Assembly (NCBI GenBank): GCA_003260075.1
Contig: QLIY01000042.1
Coordinates: 123,087-187,086 of the forward strand
DNA length: 64,000 bases
DNA from: Phallusia mammillata
Lineage: Eukaryota; Chordata; Ascidiacea; Phlebobranchia; Ascidiidae
Reading direction: 5' to 3'
The translations under genes were made by a program, and so were the position numbers. Of the stretch, positions 33,388 through 45,027 are shown piece after piece. How positions within the stretch are numbered: position 1 is the stretch's first letter; every line of letters begins with the position of its first letter. The notes under the pieces are model-generated. The model saw only the letters and a list, made by a program, of their open reading frames with translations. It ran no database searches and was not told where the DNA came from.

Positions 33388-36300
33388 GTAATATTGGTCT
33401 TCTTTCTTACTACGAAGTTGTAATATTGTTTTTAGTGCATTTTTCGATTTTGCTGTTTAGCGCGAGTTTGTTTAGATTAGTGGTTCTCAAACTTTTTTGA
33501 CCGCGACCCAAATCTGAGTTTTATGAACATCTCATGACCCAAGCCTCAAACATCAAAAAATGTATACTTTTTTGATATGCATGAAATAGAAAAAGACACA
33601 GACAACCAGTTGTAGTACACAGTACTATGAAACAATTTATTACAAACAAATGATTTATTTTTCTTAAGTGATTGACAAAACTGAAATTTTTCCTTCATAA
33701 TTTCTTCAATGCACGGCTCTATTTTTCATTCAGGAGACCACTTGATATTTTATATTTAGTGAAAGGTCTGTGATTCGATTGTTCGATAACGAGACTGACT
33801 GCAATTTCAAGGTCACGTCGTCGCCGCGGGGGGGGGGGTTCCGAGCTCACTCATACGAGCTCAGTATTCGACCAAAAGTTGAAGGTAAATTTGTAGTAAG
33901 CTTATATTAAGAACATAACTCATATTTATAGTACAGGTTTATTACAAACACTATGATATTTATTGATTACAACAGTGATTATTATGTCATTCTCGTAATA
34001 TTGGTCTTCTTTCTTCTTACGGAGATGTAATATTGTTTTTTTTTTTTTTGGTACGTTTATCGATTTTGCTGTTTAGCGCGAGTTTGTTTAGAAGTTTTGA
34101 ACTAGAAAGTGCAACGATTTCAACTTACACACATGAGCATTATGAAAACTAACACGGTCATGTTTACTATAGAGTTATGTTGTATGAGTTACATCGTAAG
34201 ATGGTTGGTGCGTTTCGAAACAATATTTAAAGGTATGGGTTATTGCTTTGGTCGTAAGAATGACGCACAGTGTTTTTTTTATAATTTAGAAAAGTCGTGA
34301 CATCCTTGGCAAACGTGACAATGAACGTTCTTGCTTGAATGTAATTGAAACCTTTTCAAAACAATTCCGGTCAAACCAAAGTGTTCAATCAGGGGGGGGG
34401 GTTTAGAAGTTTTGAACTAGAAAGTGCAACGATTTCAACTTACACACATGAGCATTATGAAAACTAACACGGTCATGTTTACTATAGAGTTATGTTGTAT
34501 GAGTTACATGGGGGGGGGGTTGAACTAGAAAATGCAACGATTTCAAATTACAAACATGAGCGTTATGAAAATTATGAAAACTAACACGGTCATGTTTACT
34601 ATAGAGTTACGTTGTATGAGTTACATCGTAAGATAGTTGGTGCGTTTCGAAACAATATTTAAAGGTATAGGTTATTGTTTTGGTCGTAAGAATGACGCAC
34701 AGTGTTTTTTTATAATTTAGAAAAGTCGTGACACCCTTGGCAAACGTGACAATGAACGTACTTGCTTTGAATGTGATTGAAACCTTTTCAAAACAATTCC
34801 GGTCAAACCAAAGTGTTCAATCAACAAAATTTTAGCTCTTCCAGCAGCTTTTATTTTAATATGCCAACGTTTCGATGTCCCAAACGAGACATTATGTCTG
34901 GCAGTAATAGTGTATTCAAAGTGTTCAATGTCATCTATAATGCATTACCTTACCGCTTGATTACTAAAAACTTGGCCGGTCCGGCACTAATGATTTTACT
35001 TCACCTTCCCTTAGAGTTCAGACCGAAGGTTCTTTATGTATAGTTTTCACTCTTACATGCGTTTTTCATCTATTATGCATTCTTTTAACAGGGCAAATTA
35101 CTAAAGTTGGCCTTGGTGTGATGATTGAAAGCATTACCGATGTGTCAGAGAAAAACATGGTAAGAACATGATATCATAGAACCGTTAGGGAATGCATTAA
35201 ATTTTTACATAAACTTAATGGACAGGCTTATCTTGTATCAACCTTTTTTAATGGACTTATATTGACAGCAGCAACAAAAAAAGTTTGTGTGAAAAAGAAT
35301 TTGATTTTTTACTTGTTACTTCGATTTAATTTTGTTTGTATTCTTTATATCACATGCAAACAAAGAAATCACTCGGAATATTAGCTTTACGCTTGCTTTA
35401 AAGTTGAACTAAAATTCGTTTTTTAACAAAGTAATTTTTATGTAGGCTAAATGTGTTTTTCAATGAATTATCGACAGTGCATAATTAATTGATAAAATTT
35501 ACATTATGTTAATGGTGAAAATAACGGCCCAAATACATGTAAAAAGCGACATGCTTTATTGTTCAAACGTTTCGGCAAATGCTCATGCCATCATCAGTGA
35601 AATGAAGATCACATCAGTTACACCCGTTTATATACACTTGAGTCGCATGAAGGAATGATAAAAGGGTGCTAAACAAGCGTCACATAAAAAACGATAGATG
35701 AAAAGGTGCGCAGAAAGCATGTCGCTTTTTACATCTATTTGGGCCGTTATTTTCACCATTATATCAACAGATCCGTATGTATATAGTCTTCCAAATTACA
35801 TTATGTTTTTCTCCGTGTTTTACAACACTTTTGATCCATACATTGAAAAATGTGCCTACTCCTACATGAAACGAATACTATACATTAATTCCACGTTTCA
35901 GGATTTCACACTGACTTTGTGTCTGCACGAAACGTGGGTGGATCCCAGGTTACGATTCTCCTCAGGTGGCAAAGGAGATAGCATCGTTTTGCCAAGTCGA
36001 CTTATCGATAAGATATGGGTCCCAGGTAAAAACGTTGAACATTTGTAACACATCTTTGTTGAATAGCAGTATCACAAAACAGCTTCAAAAACGTAAACTA
36101 TTATTTGGTGAAATAATATTTTTAGTGTACATTAAGTCGTCCTGTATTTTGGGGCTATCTGTGTTTCTTTAAATGACACCCAATCCATTTGTTCAGTTTG
36201 GTGTGGGTGCATAATACAAGAAACTCTTTTATCAACTTAAGTCGTCAAGGCTAAACAATTCTGTTGTAAGAATAACTAATTGATATTTTGTGAATTTTTT

Positions 36301-39300
36301 CTTCTAATTTTCGAATCCCACTTCTGACACGATAAAAAGAACGCTGATACCTTAAAGTGGTTATCTGTGATGACGCGCGCGCATTATAACAAATTCATAC
36401 ACCACATTAGTCACAAGGGAAGCCATTAAGATCATTTTTGTATGGTACAGATTGGTAAGTCGGGCCGAGTTCGGATTCGGGCCGGATCGGGCTTAGNACA
36501 AATGTTCGGGTTCGGGCCTGGTCGGGTTTAGTTTTTTTCCAAAAAATGGGCTTGATTCGGGCCTGAATTTACACTTTGTGTCAGTATTCTTTTAAAATAA
36601 ATTTAACTAGCTAAATAGCCATTTGCTGGTCCTGACCTAATGTCCAACAGTCCTAAAACGCCTTGTTCGGGACCAGTTGTCTATTGTGTTTGTTGTCTTG
36701 GTCTTTTCTGAAGCTTCAAGTATAGGCTTGTCGATCAAATTTTCGGGCCTGAACGGGCTTCTCAAAAACAATTCGGGTTCGGGCCGGGTTTCGGGCTTGT
36801 ATTTTCGGGTTCGGGCCGGGTTTCGGGCTTGTATTTTCGGGTTCGGGCCGGGTTTCCGGCTTGTATTTTCGGGTTCGGGCCGGGTTTGGGCTCCAATTTC
36901 AGGCCCGTTTACAACTCTGATATGGTGTAGAATAGAAGGGACGCATTATTCAAATGTGACTTCTGTTTTTAAAATCCCAGACATATACATTGTCGGATCC
37001 AAGAACTCTTTTATTCACAAGACCACGGTGAACAACGTAGTATTGCGTCTTTATTCCAACGGCACCATCTACTACAGTGTAAAGTAAGTTGTTGCTGTTG
37101 CTGGTTCGTATTCGTTGATTTATATCTTAAAATTATTTTGTTTTTAGAATTACTTCAACTGTCGCTTGTCAAATGAATCTCTACAACTTTCCGGGGGGGG
37201 GGCTCACAAAGAATTATTTTATAAAGTTTGTCTTCTTTCTTGTCGTTTGAGAAAAAAATATGTACTTATCATCTTAACCACATTGAGGACAAGATCAACT
37301 AGAAATCAGAAATTCACCTAAAGCCACTCGGGGGGGGGGATTAGATCTGGAATCGTGTTCTCTTACATTTCAAAGTCGTAAGTAGCGATCACAGCACACT
37401 CATATATAAATTATAGTACGCCAGACCTGGCATCATGCCGAATGGAGCTCTCCCATCAATGCTTGCAAGCATTCTCATATGGCAAGACTTAGGCTTGAAA
37501 AATCCGGCCATGGTGTGTTTCGAACCCACGACAACCAGGACTAGCGCTCTACAAACTGCTGTGCTACGCAGATTCGGTAGAGGGATCGAATCCCACCACA
37601 GGTTATATTTCACTAGCCTATGTCTTGCCAAGTTTATAGAGCTCTTTTGGCAAATGACCACTTGATATTATGCCTGGCAGCAATAGCCTATGACTTGCCA
37701 GATGGAATGCTTGGAAGTTAATAAACAACTTACTTTACGAAATACATTTACGGGGGGGGGGTTTGGATCTTGAATCGTGTTCCCTTACATTTCAAAGTCG
37801 TAAGTAGCGATCACAGCACACTCGTATATAAATTATACGCCAGACCTGACATCATGCCGAATGTAGCTCTCCCATCAATGCTTGCGACCATTCCCACATG
37901 GCAAGGCTTAGGCTTAAAAAATCCGGCCATGGTGTGTTTCGTACCCACGACAATCTTTTGGCAAATGGTCACTTGATATTATGCCTGGCAGCAATAGCCT
38001 ATGCCTTGCCAGAGGGAATGCTTGGAAGTTAATAAACAACTTACTTACGAAAATATTTTACGAAATACATTTACCAAAGAAAGTGTAATGCGTAGTATAC
38101 TTTACAAAAATCAAAACAGCAATGCAAAAAAGCAAAGAAAAACGTTTCGTCTTTAGGTGTTTGACAGATGTGGACATTAAACTGGCAATGGAGGTTTATC
38201 TGAAGCATAATGTTCAAGATAATACTAGCTTAGAAAAAATACAGACAAGCCAAACTAAAATTACCCTAAAATAAAAATTTAAATTTATTTACTACCCTGA
38301 CGTGTCAGATGATAAAATCCAATAAACTGCATTTTGCCACGTTAGAGCTTAGTATCAAACGCATTTCTTTGCAATTAATCATACGGGGGGGGGGCATAAA
38401 ATACAGACAAGCCAAACTAAAAATTACCCTAAAACAAAAATTTAAATATATTTACTACCCTGACCCCGACGTGTCAGATAATAAAATCCAATAAACTGCA
38501 TTTTCCCACGTTAGAGCTTAGTATCAAACGCATTTCTTTGCAATTAATCATACAAGAATAACTAACAGAAATACTGACAATGTTGCAGTCGGTTACAACA
38601 ACAAGGAGGTGGTTATGGAGTGGGTTGGAGGGAAGGATATAAACGATTTGTTTTTTGACCCCGGGCTCGTCACAAGTATGCCAAAGTTCAGGCTCATTCA
38701 CCATCAATTTCTGGCAAGCAACCAATCTGACTCAGCTTCATACAACGGTTTGTCAATCTCGTTTCTCGTTTACACTTGCGAACTCAAAAAACAATTTGCA
38801 CAATTTTTGGTTTAATAATGTCTGACGTCATATTATTGGTATTGTTACGTCATGTTTGACGTCATGCTTCGGTCATTATTCGTTAAAAGACAATTGTTTC
38901 TGACATTCCCCTCTGTATGCGTTACGTATATAAGACGTGAAACCAACAAGAAATGGTTTAACTTTAAACGTTCAAAATAGAATGAAACATTTCACACCTA
39001 TTCCACACAATGGTAGTGTACCATTTTAATTTAAAAAAAAATTGATTTAAAAAATAAAAAAAAACTTAGTTTTTCATGTGACAAAACTTACATAATGTTT
39101 ATGGCGATGAATTGGTGATGACCAAATCAATTGTTTGTTTTTTAAAAAAAAACTAATGCTTATTTGCAGCAGAAAACAAGTCCAGTCTTCAAGTGATGTT
39201 TGAGCTTAAACGATATCCTCTCTCCTTCTTTCTTCAATCGTATTTCCCCGCAATGTCAATGGTAACTCTGGCAGGTCTGGGAATGTGGATTGATCCCAGA

Positions 39301-41328
39301 TCGGTTCCAGCTCGAGTGGCTTTAGGTGAATTTCTGATTTCTAGTTGATCTTGTCCTCAATTTGGTTAAGATGATAAGTACCTTTTTTTTCTCAAACGAC
39401 AACAAAGAATACAAACTTTATAAAATAATTCTTTGTGAAGAAGGATACTGATGGTGAAAGTTTTTGAGGCAAAATGTATGTAGCGTGTTTGCACAGACGT
39501 CTTAGGATTTACAGTTTCTCATGGACTTTTTACGGTCTAAAAGGGTTGGACCCAGGACGCGGGCCCGAAATATTGGATCGGGTTCCACCCATACACTTGC
39601 TTTTCCAAATAAGCCCATACTCAGCCCAAATGATAGATTTACTGACCTGACAAACAAATGAGGCCGAGTGTAAAGAATCCCGTTTTTCAAACTTAATCCA
39701 GCAATGTTATAACCCAACTCTACGGTGGACTGACATTATAGATTGTATTATTAACTAGCATTTCTGCTTCTACGGCAGGTGTGACGTCAGTACTTACCAT
39801 CGCAACAATCATTACAGGAATGAAATCATCTTTACCTAAAGTAAGCCAAAAACATGAAAACCAAATATTTTTTTATAAAAATGTAAAAGCATATAGAGCC
39901 AATAAATGATAAGCTGCAGACAGTGCACACTGTTTCGACCTATAAGGTCTCATCAGTGCAGCTGGTGACGAGAGATCGGCCGCATTGGCTAGTGTAGCCA
40001 TNGAATGAAATCATCTTTACCTAAAGTAAGCCAAAAACATGAAAACCAAATATTTTTTAATGAGTAAACTTTATCCATTTTTTTTCCATTAGGTGTCGTA
40101 CTTGACGGCAATGGACATCTACCTGTGGGTCTGTTTTCTATTTGTTTTCGCGACTGTTCTGCAATTCTGCGCACTAAACTATTTTATGAAGCGTCAACAA
40201 AACCGAAAAGCCAGAATCCACGTAAGTTGAACTGGTGATCGAAGCTAATCGCCGGTTACCACCTTTTAATTGCACGCTTCTTTGTTTAGGCTTTGAAAAT
40301 CTTTTAAAACACACTGTCGTTATAATTTGCAATTTTCACCAAATTGTTTCCAAAGCATTTCGCACAAAACACGTATTTTATCACAGCCAATTTTTCGTAA
40401 ATTTTTTATCTGATACACGTTATAACTTACTAAACATCCTTTACGACCTTAAATTAAATCTTACATTGTGTTTTCATGACATTTTGTTACATTTCTAGTT
40501 TTTATTAAATCTTTTTAAATGTTTTCGTCACATTTATGCTCACTCTTTATAAATGGTTAAAATTGTCTAGTAAGACTTTCACCTAGTAGGCCGCAGTGAG
40601 CACACTTTTCTTGCTCTTTTTCCAAGTACAACTCATGTTTTTTCAACCTTAATGTTTACACCCCAAAGGATTTTACTTTTCAAAAAGTTGCTTGTTGCCC
40701 ACCTACCTAATATGGTGTGTTTTACAACCCAAATGCAGACGCTCAACTAATCCACAAAATGCCAAAGCCCTGGTTGCTCTAAATCTGGCCTAATTTCGAA
40801 AATAAAAAGGTTTAAATCAAGATTAAATGGGGGGGGGGGCAAATGTTTTCGTCACATTTATGCTTACTCTTTATAAATGGTTAAAATTGTCTAGTAAGAC
40901 TTTCAGTGCACCTAGTGCAGTGAGCACGCGTTGGTCTTGCTCTTTTTCTTAGTACAGCTCATGTTTCTTTTTCAACCTTAATGTTTACATCCAAAAAAAA
41001 TTTTTCCAAAAATTTGCTTGTTGCCCACAGACATAATATGGTGTGTTTTACAACCCAAGTGCAGACGCTTAACTAATCTACAAAATTCAAAGCCCTGGTT
41101 GCTCTAAATCTGGCCTAATTTCGAAAATAAAAAAGGTTTAAATTAAATGTTTTACAGCGTACATCGGCCAAAACGTCGTTCGAGAGTTGGCGAAAAAAGA
41201 TTTGCTGTTTTTCTGATGATCCCGCCGCATTGGATATATTCTTCCGTTTAGGGTACTTTATAACATTCCTGCTTTTTAACGTTGTGTATTGGGTTTATTA
41301 CGTTATTCTGACGTACCACGACGTATGA
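30340..41328 (+). CDS. Cys-loop receptor subunit, GABA-A rho-like
   Basis: Exons with compatible phases: 30340-30422 (leader, putative), 33135-33227, 35092-35159, 35902-36025, 36981-37083, 37148 to about 37193 (cut), 38589-38747, 39170-39325, 39779-39840, 40093-40221 and 41158-41328 (TGA). The first coding exon with the Met is not found. The product is a pentameric ligand-gated chloride channel subunit of the plasma membrane. Extracellular motifs are MDFTLTLCLHETWVDPRLRF, IDKIWVPDIYIVGSKNSFIH and ITSTVACQMNLYNFP (first half of the Cys loop). TM1 includes FFLQSYFPAMSMVTLAGLGM. TM2 is preceded by PAR, the anion-selectivity signature, and reads VALGVTSVLTIATIITG with the 6' Thr and 9' Leu. TM3 is AMDIYLWVCFLFVFATV and TM4 GYFITFLLFNVVYWVYYVI. 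TM2-TM3 match GABA-A rho best (IDxRxVPARV.LG..TVLT..TIITG). The TM3-TM4 loop is short. The second Cys of the loop is missing at a G-tract joint. Ligand identity is inference. Confidence 0.88.
30423..33134. other. Receptor intron 1 (putative), four G-tract duplications
   Basis: G tracts at about 30946, 31398, 32379 and 32990 each separate near-identical direct copies of 100-250 bp. Block 32323-32500 has a frame (GNVFNSIAVLLFYLLLQMEN) in which the copies differ mostly at silent positions, so a further exon is possible. The last joint at 32990 cuts a first copy of the exon that is complete at 33135-33227. Confidence 0.5.
33316..33385. repeat. G tract of about 70 nt
   Basis: It is almost pure G, in the intron following exon 33135-33227. 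The sequence after it (GTAATATTGGTCTTCTTTC) reappears near 33990, so the tract sits in a duplicated block. Confidence 0.8.
33477..33828. mobile_element. Truncated hAT-like insertion in one of two copies
   Basis: It starts TAGTGGTTCTCAAACTTTTT directly after GCGAGTTTGTTTAGA. The other copy of this intron continues from the same GCGAGTTTGTTTAGA at 34077-34092 with no insertion. The right end is cut by a G tract at 33829. Confidence 0.55.
33829..34860. repeat. Multi-copy intron block across three G tracts
   Basis: Tracts at about 33829, 34392 and 34510. Part of the exon 33135-33227 (from GAGCTCACTCATACGAGCTC) is repeated at 33842-33887. The block starting TTTTGAACTAGAAAGTGCAA occurs three times (34095, 34408, 34519). 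Confidence 0.75.
34800..34925 (-). repeat. Dispersed repeat with ACATCGAAACGTTGGC motif
   Basis: On the minus strand it reads GGGACATCGAAACGTTGGCA, then an A-rich stretch and GAAGAGCTAAAATTTTGTTG. The same family is at 61250-61350 and 61745-61800, with a fragment at about 42165-42195. No coding frame is supported. Confidence 0.6.
35515..35757. mobile_element. Inverted-repeat element with hammerhead-like core
   Basis: The left end GGTGAAAATAACGGCCCAAA and about 25 bp further inward is inverted at the right end (TTTGGGCCGTTATTTTCACC region, 35738-35757). Inside, minus strand, 35570-35597 reads CTGATGA, a 4-bp stem GGCA/TGCC, then GAAA. Related copies or fragments are at 25795-25860, 54196-54292 and 55860-55960. 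Confidence 0.6.
36448..36919. mobile_element. hAT-like element carrying a GC-rich minisatellite
   Basis: The tips CAGATTGGTAAGTCGGGCC and GGCCCGTTTACAACTCTG are inverted relatives. The flanks GTATGGTA and ATATGGTG share six central bases. Inside, about 36769-36900, a unit of about 33 bp (TTCGGGTTCGGGCCGGGTTT plus CGGGCTTGTAT) repeats about four times. One N is at 36497. It is intronic in the receptor gene. Confidence 0.65.
37194..38588. other. Corrupted receptor intron: inverted fragment plus SINE repeats
   Basis: 37203-37329 is a reverse-complement copy of 39311-39440, the end of a later exon with its donor and intron. It is bounded by G tracts at 37193 and 37331. A tRNA-like SINE in inverted flanks (about 37413-37680) follows, with a second copy after the tract at 37753 (to about 38040). 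Another tract at 38385 duplicates the 100 bp before exon 38589. Confidence 0.7.
39841..40092. repeat. Intron with duplicated exon end and an N joint
   Basis: After a repeat insert at 39899-40000 (same family as 16376) an N at 40002 is followed by a second copy of the exon end (GAATGAAATCATCTTTACCT) and its intron. The two copies look like one allele with and one without the insert. Confidence 0.6.
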
Positions 41329-44300
41329 AGATTGAAAATCGTAGTTCCAGTTGCATGAGATGGAAAATACTATATTCCATGCAATCTGATATTGTAGATT
41401 GTTACGAATTGACCACTCGTTCTTACTTCACATTATTCATCAGTGCGTGACATAACATTTTTTTACTTGAAAAAGATAAACGAATGGAAATAACCAGTGG
41501 AGGGATGAAATTTTTTTGTCAGTCTGTTCTATTACAAAAGTCATTCAACCAAAACGGCAGCGAGATAATTTGATATTTTTTATCGTTTTATCAAAAGTTC
41601 CTGGTATAATTTGTGTTTGCTAGGAAATTTTTCCTCATTTACGTGCAAATACAAACTACCTACCTACCTACCGGGGGGGGGGGAAATCGCATTACCAGTC
41701 GCAAGACATGGAAAAAACGATTTCCATGAAATGAGATATTGTAGATCGTTACGAATTAAAACGTAAAACCAGTGGTGGGATGAACTTTTTTTTGTCAGTC
41801 AGTCCATTGACAGTAACCAGTAATGCTAATCGGTTCGCTGGTCTCATAAAATTTCGTGAGACGGTTCTGTAGAACCGGTGCAAACCGGCGGGGGGGGGGA
41901 ATACCCGGCTACTAGATCTAAATAATAAAAAAATCCGATAACAGTTTAGAAGTTAATCTTTCTTTTTGCTTTGGAAGAACACGCAAACATGCCTGTCTTT
42001 GGCAATAATGGCATAATTTGAAAGTTTGTTTTGCTATATTTTTCGCATTTTTACACATCTTGTCATAAATAGCCTGCATTAAAACAAGTAATTGTGTTTT
42101 TTAACTCAACCGCATCTATGTTTTACCGCAATTAAAAACATTCTAGTAAATTAACAGAATTTTTAGCTCTTCCGGCAGTTTTTTTATTGTAATATGGGGG
42201 GGGGGGATATTAAAACAAGTAGGCTAATTGTGTTTTTTAACTCAACCGTATCTACGTTTTAACGCAATTAAAAAAAATCTAGTAAGTGTAACAAACAGTT
42301 TTTATGCTAATGACTATAGGTCTAAATATGGTATAGTTGATATGAATAACCCAATAACCCACTGTATTGCCGTCTTCAGCATATACCTATTGTAAAGTTA
42401 CATAGCAAACAAACAATTTATCTCTGGACGTAAATTGTTTTTCGCTTTGGAAAAAAAATGTATTTTTGCTGTTCTTCTTTTAAGAAGAAAAATTTGTATT
42501 GATTTTGTGAATTGCCATCAATAGGCCACAGGCGCACAGGAAAGATGAAAACGTCACCGATTGACGTCATCCGTTGGGGGGGGGGGAGTAAATGTAACAA
42601 ACAGGTTTTGTGCTAATAACTATAGGTCTAAACATGGTATCGTTGATATGAATAACCTACTGCATTGCCGTCTTCAGCATATACCTATATCTTGTAAAGT
42701 TGCATAGCAAACGAACAATTTATCTCTGGACGTAAATTGTTTTTCGCTTTGGAAAAAAATGTATTTTTGCTGTTCTCCTTTCAAGAAGAAAATTTTGTAT
42801 TGATTTTGTGAATTGCCATCAATAGGCCGCAGGCGCACAGGAAAGATGAAAACGTCACCGATTGACGTCATCCGTTGACCCGCGGCAAGGTTACAAGTTC
42901 AAAATTCTTCTACTTGCCACTTGAGTAACTCTATATAAAACAAATACATGTTTAGAAAGGTCACTAGGCTATGACCTAGTTATTTTTGGAAAGAAGGGGT
43001 AAAGTTAATGTAATGTAGTCCAACGTTAAGCCTAACTGTAAAGATCGTAAAAGACCTCGGTAGACCAACGACCTACAGCCTATCGGGGGGGGGGATATAT
43101 AAAACAAATACATGTTTGGAAAGGTCACTAGGCTATGACCTAGTTATTTTTGGAAAGAATGTAGCCCAACGTTAAGCCTAAGTGTAAAGATCGTAAAAGA
43201 CCTCGGTAGACCAACGACCTACAGCCTATCTGGTGCCGATGTGTTTTGACTTGTTTCAATGCACGATGTATTTTGTTGCCAAGAATGAAAAACAATCTGG
43301 TATCGAAAAGCAAAACATGCAATAGGCTACGGCTAAATCCTAACGGCTTAAGGCGGAAAGGTAGGCTATCTAATCTCTGGTTTCTGAAAAAAAATTGAAA
43401 CGCAAAATCTGTGTGCACAAAAATTGAAACGCAAAATCTGTTTGCACGTGTAAGCAAGTGTTAACCTACCACGTTTAATTAAATTAGTGCATAAGTGAGC
43501 ATAACGCATTCAGGCCTTGCCCGCCTACCGAGAATAAAAATCAAACAAACATCTTCAGACAGGGGGGGGGGTTTGAAACGCGAAATCTGTGCGCACAAAA
43601 ATTGAAACGCAAAATCTGTGAGCACGTGTAAGCAAGTGTTAACCTACCACGTTTAAAAGTGCATAAGTGAGCATAACGCATTCACGCCTTGCCCGCCTAC
43701 CGAGAATAAAAATCAAACAAACATCTTCAGACACTGGTTAAGTCAAGAAAAAATATATATCAGTGTTCAAAAATTTAATCGTCAGGAGTTATATTTGCAT
43801 ATTCACGAAACAATGTGTACAAAATGAAACAGATTGTTCTCATCTGAAGAAGGAAAAAATCGTAAAATCTTCTCTCCAGGGTGTGGCGGTAGCGAGCAAA
43901 AAAGTGTGTTGCATTTTTTTGTGTTGCAGCGAAGCGTTGCGAAGACAATCGGCTAGCGCCGGACGTAAACAATCGCGTCACTCGATAGCAGCGTGTTAAC
44001 CATTCACGTGCGTTTTCCATTGTAGCTGATTTTGAAACGTGGCGGCTATAAAACCATATTGTTTCGTTTGATCTGGGGATTTTCAAACCCTATTAAGTTT
44101 TACGGTTTAGAGCAGCATAATGATAAACTACAGCGAGGTCGCCACAAGTATTTCTTTTTGCTTTCATAAAGAAGGCTTAGGAAGTATCACTATTTGCGGC
44201 AGCCAGTGACTGAATAAACAAATGAGAGTTCAAAGATCATAGCTTAAATATTAGTTTTGAGGTTTTAAAGATTCATTTACTCAAGTAGTCTGATTTACTT

Positions 44301-45027
44301 TTTGAAATATGGGGGGGGGGGCGAGAGTTCAAAGATCGTAGCTTAACTATTAGTTTTGAGGTTTAAAGATTCATTTACTCAAGTAGTCTGATTTACTTTT
44401 TGAAATATGGAAGTCTAAACAAGGGCACGAGAAACAAAAATACCTCTAGTCTTGACCAATCAATGTTATTGATTAAGGATTTTATGCTGGACCTTTATAA
44501 AACTAGCTTCTATATTTCTAAAAATCATTTGCATTTAGGCTGATGACCGAATTAGATGACTTAAAAATGGCAAATATAGACGTTGATTAAATACAGATCT
44601 TCAAACGTGACAGGAAATTAACATTCTAAGAACTTGCCTAATTAGACTAATGACAAAAATAGAATATGATTGGCTCTTTTGTAGTTGTACTCACACAACA
44701 AATAAGTTTGACTGCTTTATGCTAAATATTTTGTGTTTTAGGCTAATTTTTTAACCAGGTGAAGTATTACTTAAATCTTTAAAGTTAAAGATTTCAAATA
44801 ATAAAAATGTGCATTTGTTGTTTTAGGTTTTTCTGGGGGGGGGGGAAGTTTGACTGCTTTATGCTAAATATTTTGTGTTGTAGGCTAAATTGTTAACCAG
44901 GTGTAGTATTACTTAAATCTTTAAAGTGAAAGATTTCAAATAATAAAAATGTGCATTTGTTGTTTTAGGTTTTTCTGGTGTTAAATTTTTGATTTGTCTA
45001 AATTACAAATGCATACACATTACAACC
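41329..45027. other. Intergenic region upstream of PLCB4, many joints
   Basis: No supported gene. G tracts are at about 40830 (in the preceding intron), 41673, 41891, 42196, 42576, 43086, 43562, 44311 and 44835. Most split near-identical direct copies of 100-350 bp. The PLCB4 promoter and 5' UTR should lie in the last part, but no clear motif is visible. Confidence 0.55.

Noticed and set aside
38157..38200. Missing second half of the receptor Cys loop (frame LTDVDIKLAMEV after TTTAG)
   Set aside because: It resembles the expected spacing but has no Cys, and its donor leaves phase 0 where the next exon needs phase 1.
43775..44086. Minus-strand frame of 103 codons upstream of PLCB4
   Set aside because: No recognisable motif, no splice context, and low-complexity flanks. 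Most likely chance.
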